Source of the DNA: Planotetraspora kaengkrachanensis
GTDB taxonomy: Bacteria; Actinomycetota; Actinomycetes; Streptosporangiales; Streptosporangiaceae
Assembly (NCBI RefSeq): GCF_016862895.1
Contig: NZ_BONV01000002.1
Span: 310,001-374,000 of the forward strand
Reading direction: 5' to 3'
DNA: 64,000 nt
Shown: piece after piece, positions 61,469-64,000 of the stretch
Layout: the number at the start of each line of letters is the position of its first letter
Position numbering within the stretch: position 1 is the first letter of the stretch
The notes under the pieces: model-generated
The model's database searches: none
What the model was told of the DNA's origin: nothing
What the model saw: the letters and a program-made list of their open reading frames with translations, nothing else
Translations under genes and position numbers: made by a program

Positions 61469-62461
61469 TCAGCAATGATCGCCGGAAACAGCGCATGCGT
61501 GAGGGCGATGGTTTTGCGAGTGGAAGGAGTCGGTCTCCCCCGTTGGCGTCGTGGGCCGTGGGGTCGGACGAGGTGAGGAGTCCACGGACGCCTTCGTCGT
61601 CTGGCCGGCTGAGGTCGACGTGGCCTCCGCCGGTTCTTCTTCGTTGAACGTGTGGGCGGTGGCGAGCAGCACTCCGGCCGTCGTGGCGGCCGTGGCGGCG
61701 ATGGCGATCTGACGCGTGGACAGGCGTCCGTTGCGTTGCTTGCTTGCGGCCAGTTTCATGCCGACGATCGCGGTGCGGAGAAGGACGCCCATCACCATGC
61801 TCAGCAGGATGGGGACCATCTGGGGAGGCAGCGGGCTGAAGGTGGCGGTCGCGACACCGACCGCGGGGCTGACGCAGGAGACGACGAGCCAGGGCGTGAG
61901 GCGCCGCCGTGCGATGTCCAGCAGCGCGGCCAGTGCGAGTCCTTCACTGGCGGAGTGAACGGTGAGGGCGATCACCACCACGATCGAGGCCGTCAGTGCC
62001 AGGGTGGCGCCTTCGATGGCACGGTGCGTGGTCAATGCCGCCGCGGTTCCCATGCCGCCGTACACGGCGGCGTCGACACCCTGCTTCACCCGCCGATGGA
62101 TGCCGGGGGCGTGCCGACCGTTGCGGGGCGGTTCGTCCTCGGGACAGGCGCAACCCTTGCGGGTGAAGTAGGTGATGACGAGGAATCCGAACGCGGCCGC
62201 GAGCGCCGGCTCCCACAGAGGGACGCCGGTCTCTCCGGCTTCGGCGTACGCGTCGGGCAGCAAGTCGACGAGAGCCGTGACGATCATCATGGCCGAGGCG
62301 ATCGCCAGCCACAGCGTCATCCGCCGGCTGTTGCGTCGTGCGAGCCATGCGCCGGCGAGGGTGGAGGCGCAGACGAGCAACACCGCTGCCCAGGCCTCCT
62401 GCCGGGCGGGTTGTCCTTCCAGCACCGGCTCCATGGCCTGTGCCCAGGCGGATGGGGACAT
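61469..62461 (-). CDS. ZIP-family divalent metal transporter with His/Cys-rich tail
   Basis: A 330-residue membrane protein of about eight helices. Two ZIP motifs are visible: THRAIEGATLALTAS (helix 4) and VHSASEGLALAALL (helix 5), with HxxxEG metal ligands. The cytoplasmic loop contains KGCACPEDEPPRNGRH, and the C terminus ends HSQNHRPHACAVSGDHC, both possible metal sites. ATG 62461 follows AGAGGTGAT. It converges with the ATPase gene and is last in a minus-strand run that includes the His-rich genes. It may import, or in this setting balance, Zn/Co/Ni. Confidence 0.85.
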   Translation of the reverse strand: MSPSAWAQAMEPVLEGQPARQEAWAAVLLVCASTLAGAWLARRNSRRMTLWLAIASAMMIVTALVDLLPDAYAEAGETGVPLWEPALAAAFGFLVITYFTRKGCACPEDEPPRNGRHAPGIHRRVKQGVDAAVYGGMGTAAALTTHRAIEGATLALTASIVVVIALTVHSASEGLALAALLDIARRRLTPWLVVSCVSPAVGVATATFSPLPPQMVPILLSMVMGVLLRTAIVGMKLAASKQRNGRLSTRQIAIAATAATTAGVLLATAHTFNEEEPAEATSTSAGQTTKASVDSSPRPTPRPTTPTGETDSFHSQNHRPHACAVSGDHC

Positions 62462-62568
62462 TGATGATCACCTCTGGTGAATCTGTCCGCCAAGGATCGG
62501 CGGCGCGGATGGATCCCGGGCGGTCGTGAGGTCGTGGTCATACACGTGCGGAGGTCGGTCGTGGAGCC

Positions 62569-63234
62569 TTAGGGCGCAGGGCGTTGGGCGGCTTCGCCGA
62601 TCGTGCCGTCGCCGTGGACCTGCGGTGTCGGGGATTCGCCGTTGTGGTGGAGCTGGTCGAGCAAGGTCCGCATGTGAGTGATTCGGCCGTCGAGCGTCTG
62701 CTTCATATGGGTGTCGAAGTCGGCGATGAAGGCGTGCAGTGTCTGGATCCCGCGGCCCATCGCCTGTTTGTGGGCCTCGTGCGTGGTCGCACGTTGGAGG
62801 GCCGCACCTGTGTTCAGCGCGTCGTGTCGCAACTGTTCGGCGCGTGCGCGTGCCTGACCGAGGATGGCGTTCGCTTCCTGGTGGGCCTTGGCGACGGTTC
62901 GTTCGGCGGCTTCGTGGGCGAGTTCGATGATCCGGGTCGCGCTGTCACCCGACCGGGCCGGCTGGGGACCTTCATCAGGTTCAAGCGGGCGCGCCCGGAG
63001 TTCTCGGTTCTCCTGAAGGACCGCGTTCAGGGTGGCCTCCACCAGGCCCAGGAACACGTCCACCTCGGCCAGGTCGTAGCCTTCGCGAAGGCGCACCACT
63101 GTGAACACCTGATTGCGTACGGCCACCGGATCCAGCAGCCCATCTGGTCCTGGTGGGTCCAGGGTCTCTCCGGCCGATCCGTTCAGTGCCGCGTCCGCGG
63201 CATGGCCGTGTCCATGTCCGTGGCCTTCGCCCAT
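62569..63234 (-). CDS. DivIVA-domain protein with His-rich N terminus
   Basis: A 221-residue protein. MGEGHGHGHGHAADAAL opens with four His in alternation with Gly. Then a DivIVA-like segment VRNQVFTVVRLREGYDLAEV DVFLGLVEATLNAVLQENRE in continuous sequence, and a long coiled coil rich in Ala/His (IIELAHEAAERTVAKAHQEA NAILGQARARAEQLRHDAL). DivIVA proteins bind curved membrane and organise poles. The His run suggests metal binding. ATG 63234 follows GGTGAA. It lies upstream of the ZIP gene on the same strand. Confidence 0.83.
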   Translation of the reverse strand: MGEGHGHGHGHAADAALNGSAGETLDPPGPDGLLDPVAVRNQVFTVVRLREGYDLAEVDVFLGLVEATLNAVLQENRELRARPLEPDEGPQPARSGDSATRIIELAHEAAERTVAKAHQEANAILGQARARAEQLRHDALNTGAALQRATTHEAHKQAMGRGIQTLHAFIADFDTHMKQTLDGRITHMRTLLDQLHHNGESPTPQVHGDGTIGEAAQRPAP

Positions 63235-63457
63235 GACGAGTTCACCGATCCCTTGCGTTATGCCGTTATGGCCGAATGCTGAGCGGTATTTCCTGTGCGG
63301 CGCCGGACGATGATTTCGCGCATTCCCAGGGACTGGACCCGCTTCTGGGACATGCAAATCGCGGAAGCGGGCCCCGTTCGACAAAGCAACCCGTTTCTTG
63401 CCGGCAGGTTCGGCCCGCTATCCGGAGGCGGTTCCCGGCGGTTCGGGTGTGGGCCGG

Positions 63458-63610
63458 CTAGTCGTCGGCGTGGCAGTGCCCGTGCTCGTCGTGGTGATCT
63501 CCCTGGTGTTCGTGGCCGTGATCGACGTGAGGATCCGCCTGGCCGGGTTCGGTGCAGGGGGTGTCCATGCATGACGAATGCGCGTGCTTGTCATGGCTTT
63601 CTGATTCCAT
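63458..63610 (-). CDS. 50-residue His/Cys-rich putative metal-binding peptide
   Basis: Starts MESESHDKHAHSSCMDTPC and ends DEHGHCHADD. It has 12 His, 3 Cys and about 13 acidic residues, with no hydrophobic segment or signal, so it should be a soluble metal-chelating peptide, similar in spirit to Hpn or small metallothioneins. GGAGG lies five bases before ATG 63610, an ideal ribosome site, so expression is likely. It precedes the DivIVA-like and ZIP genes on the same strand. I know of no named family. Confidence 0.75.
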   Translation of the reverse strand: MESESHDKHAHSSCMDTPCTEPGQADPHVDHGHEHQGDHHDEHGHCHADD

Positions 63611-63705
63611 TGGAACCTCCATTTCAGATGCGATTTCGCATTGCGCGCGCCCGTCTCCCGTCCGCCGAACGGGAGACACGGAGGGCTGCGATCCGGTAGG
63701 TGGCC

Positions 63706-63795
63706 TCACCCCGGATGAGGGCGGACGGTGACCGCGACCCGGCCTGCGGGGGCGCGGACGGCCATAGCGGGGGTGACCCGCTTGGTGATGTTCAC
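63706..63795 (-). CDS. 29-residue basic micropeptide ORF
   Basis: GTG 63795 is preceded by AAGGGAGTCATC. The peptide reads NITKRVTPAMAVRAPAGRVA then VTVRPHPG. It lies 95 bp upstream of the His-rich peptide gene on the same strand and may be a leader. No known motif. Confidence 0.35.
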   Translation of the reverse strand: MNITKRVTPAMAVRAPAGRVAVTVRPHPG

Positions 63796-64000
63796 GATGA
63801 CTCCCTTCTGCTCGCATCGCTTTGCCTGGGGAGGCCAGTGTGGTGGTCGAGGCCAGGAGACCTGACTCCGCGATGCTCACTATGTGTAGTTCTCTGATTA
63901 CCCTACGATTACACATTTGAGCAATCGTTCAATCGTTTCTTTTACCTGCGGGGCACTTGCAGCGATAACCATGTGCAACTGTCCGTTCACTGAAAGTCTT
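63796..64000. promoter_or_regulatory. AT-rich upstream region of the His-rich operon
   Basis: The region upstream of the minus-strand run includes TTGAGCAATCGTTCAA (63917-63932), whose TTGA/TCAA arms resemble ArsR/SmtB operators (TGAA...TTCA). On the minus strand TTGAAC and TTGCTC are possible -35 boxes with TAATCA downstream. It is less GC-rich than the rest. No gene is visible. Confidence 0.4.

Noticed and set aside
1-64000. tRNA genes, rRNA, CRISPR arrays, complete insertion sequences
   Set aside because: I found no T-loop-like GGTTCGAATCC pattern in a plausible fold outside coding regions, no regularly spaced direct repeats with spacers, and no transposase motifs. A proper tRNAscan or IS search would be decisive.

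Overview
This is high-GC actinobacterial DNA. The family content (SARP/AfsR and LuxR-type NB-ARC regulators, XRE proteins with MmyB-like ligand domains, DUF4132, DUF6131, DUF6300, PPOX-class flavoenzymes, a DnaE1-type polymerase), frequent GTG/TTG starts and several leaderless-looking promoters suggest a filamentous soil actinomycete. A Streptosporangiales-type genus is my best guess, but it is an inference from protein style only. I saw no rRNA, tRNA or CRISPR array.

Layout. 0.3-4 kb: an HxlR regulator divergent from a monooxygenase / NADPH reductase / SDR / acetyltransferase operon. 4-12.7 kb: YceI protein, an ABC exporter, a LysR-SDR pair, a sensorless histidine kinase and a large LuxR-type ATPase regulator. 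12.7-16.3 kb: gene debris, then a DUF4132 protein divergent from a small partner. 16.3-19.8 kb: two SDRs, their LysR regulator and a SnoaL-like protein. 20-28.3 kb: VanZ debris, XRE regulator, type-B carboxylesterase, GAF/PP2C phosphatase, a glycosyltransferase-MarR pair, a putative lipoprotein and anmK. 28.3-31.6 kb: a secreted GH20 hexosaminidase behind three DasR-like boxes. 31.7-39.5 kb: nitronate monooxygenase, a membrane protein, an NmrA protein, TetR with a twice-frameshifted dehydrogenase, and a secreted double-PHP protein. 39.9-45 kb: membrane protein, DNA polymerase III alpha subunit, DUF6300. 45.4-57.6 kb: PadR/DUF1048/ABC exporter operon, LiaF-like protein, rhodanese, DUF4232 lipoprotein, an ABC ATPase that has lost its permease, a SARP regulator, a PPOX enzyme, and a DUF2157/GDYXXLXY pair. 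57.6-64 kb: integrase and secreted-protein debris, then a transition-metal locus.

How it works together. The window is dominated by small regulator-plus-enzyme modules for stress or xenobiotic chemistry. Two regulators appear to act on more than one promoter here. The HxlR promoter region (828-890) recurs almost intact in front of the NmrA gene 34 kb away (34752-34814; 53 of 63 bases identical). The LysR promoter region (18289-18330) recurs in front of the SnoaL-like gene (19246-19287; 37 of 42 bases). A third locus, MarR/glycosyltransferase, has a symmetric 19-bp gap that seems to hold two back-to-back leaderless promoters and the operator. The metal locus combines an NmtR-type sensor with the full D-x-H-x10-H-x2-H site, an SPC-type P1B-4 ATPase, a ZIP transporter, a DivIVA-like protein with a His-rich N terminus and a 50-residue peptide with 12 His and 3 Cys. 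It is the best candidate for an undescribed system.

About ten gene remnants (SDR, TetR, VanZ, hydrolase, PfpI, permease, XRE, integrase, secreted protein, dehydrogenase) mark the window as a high-turnover, arm-like region, even though it carries a replicative-type polymerase gene.
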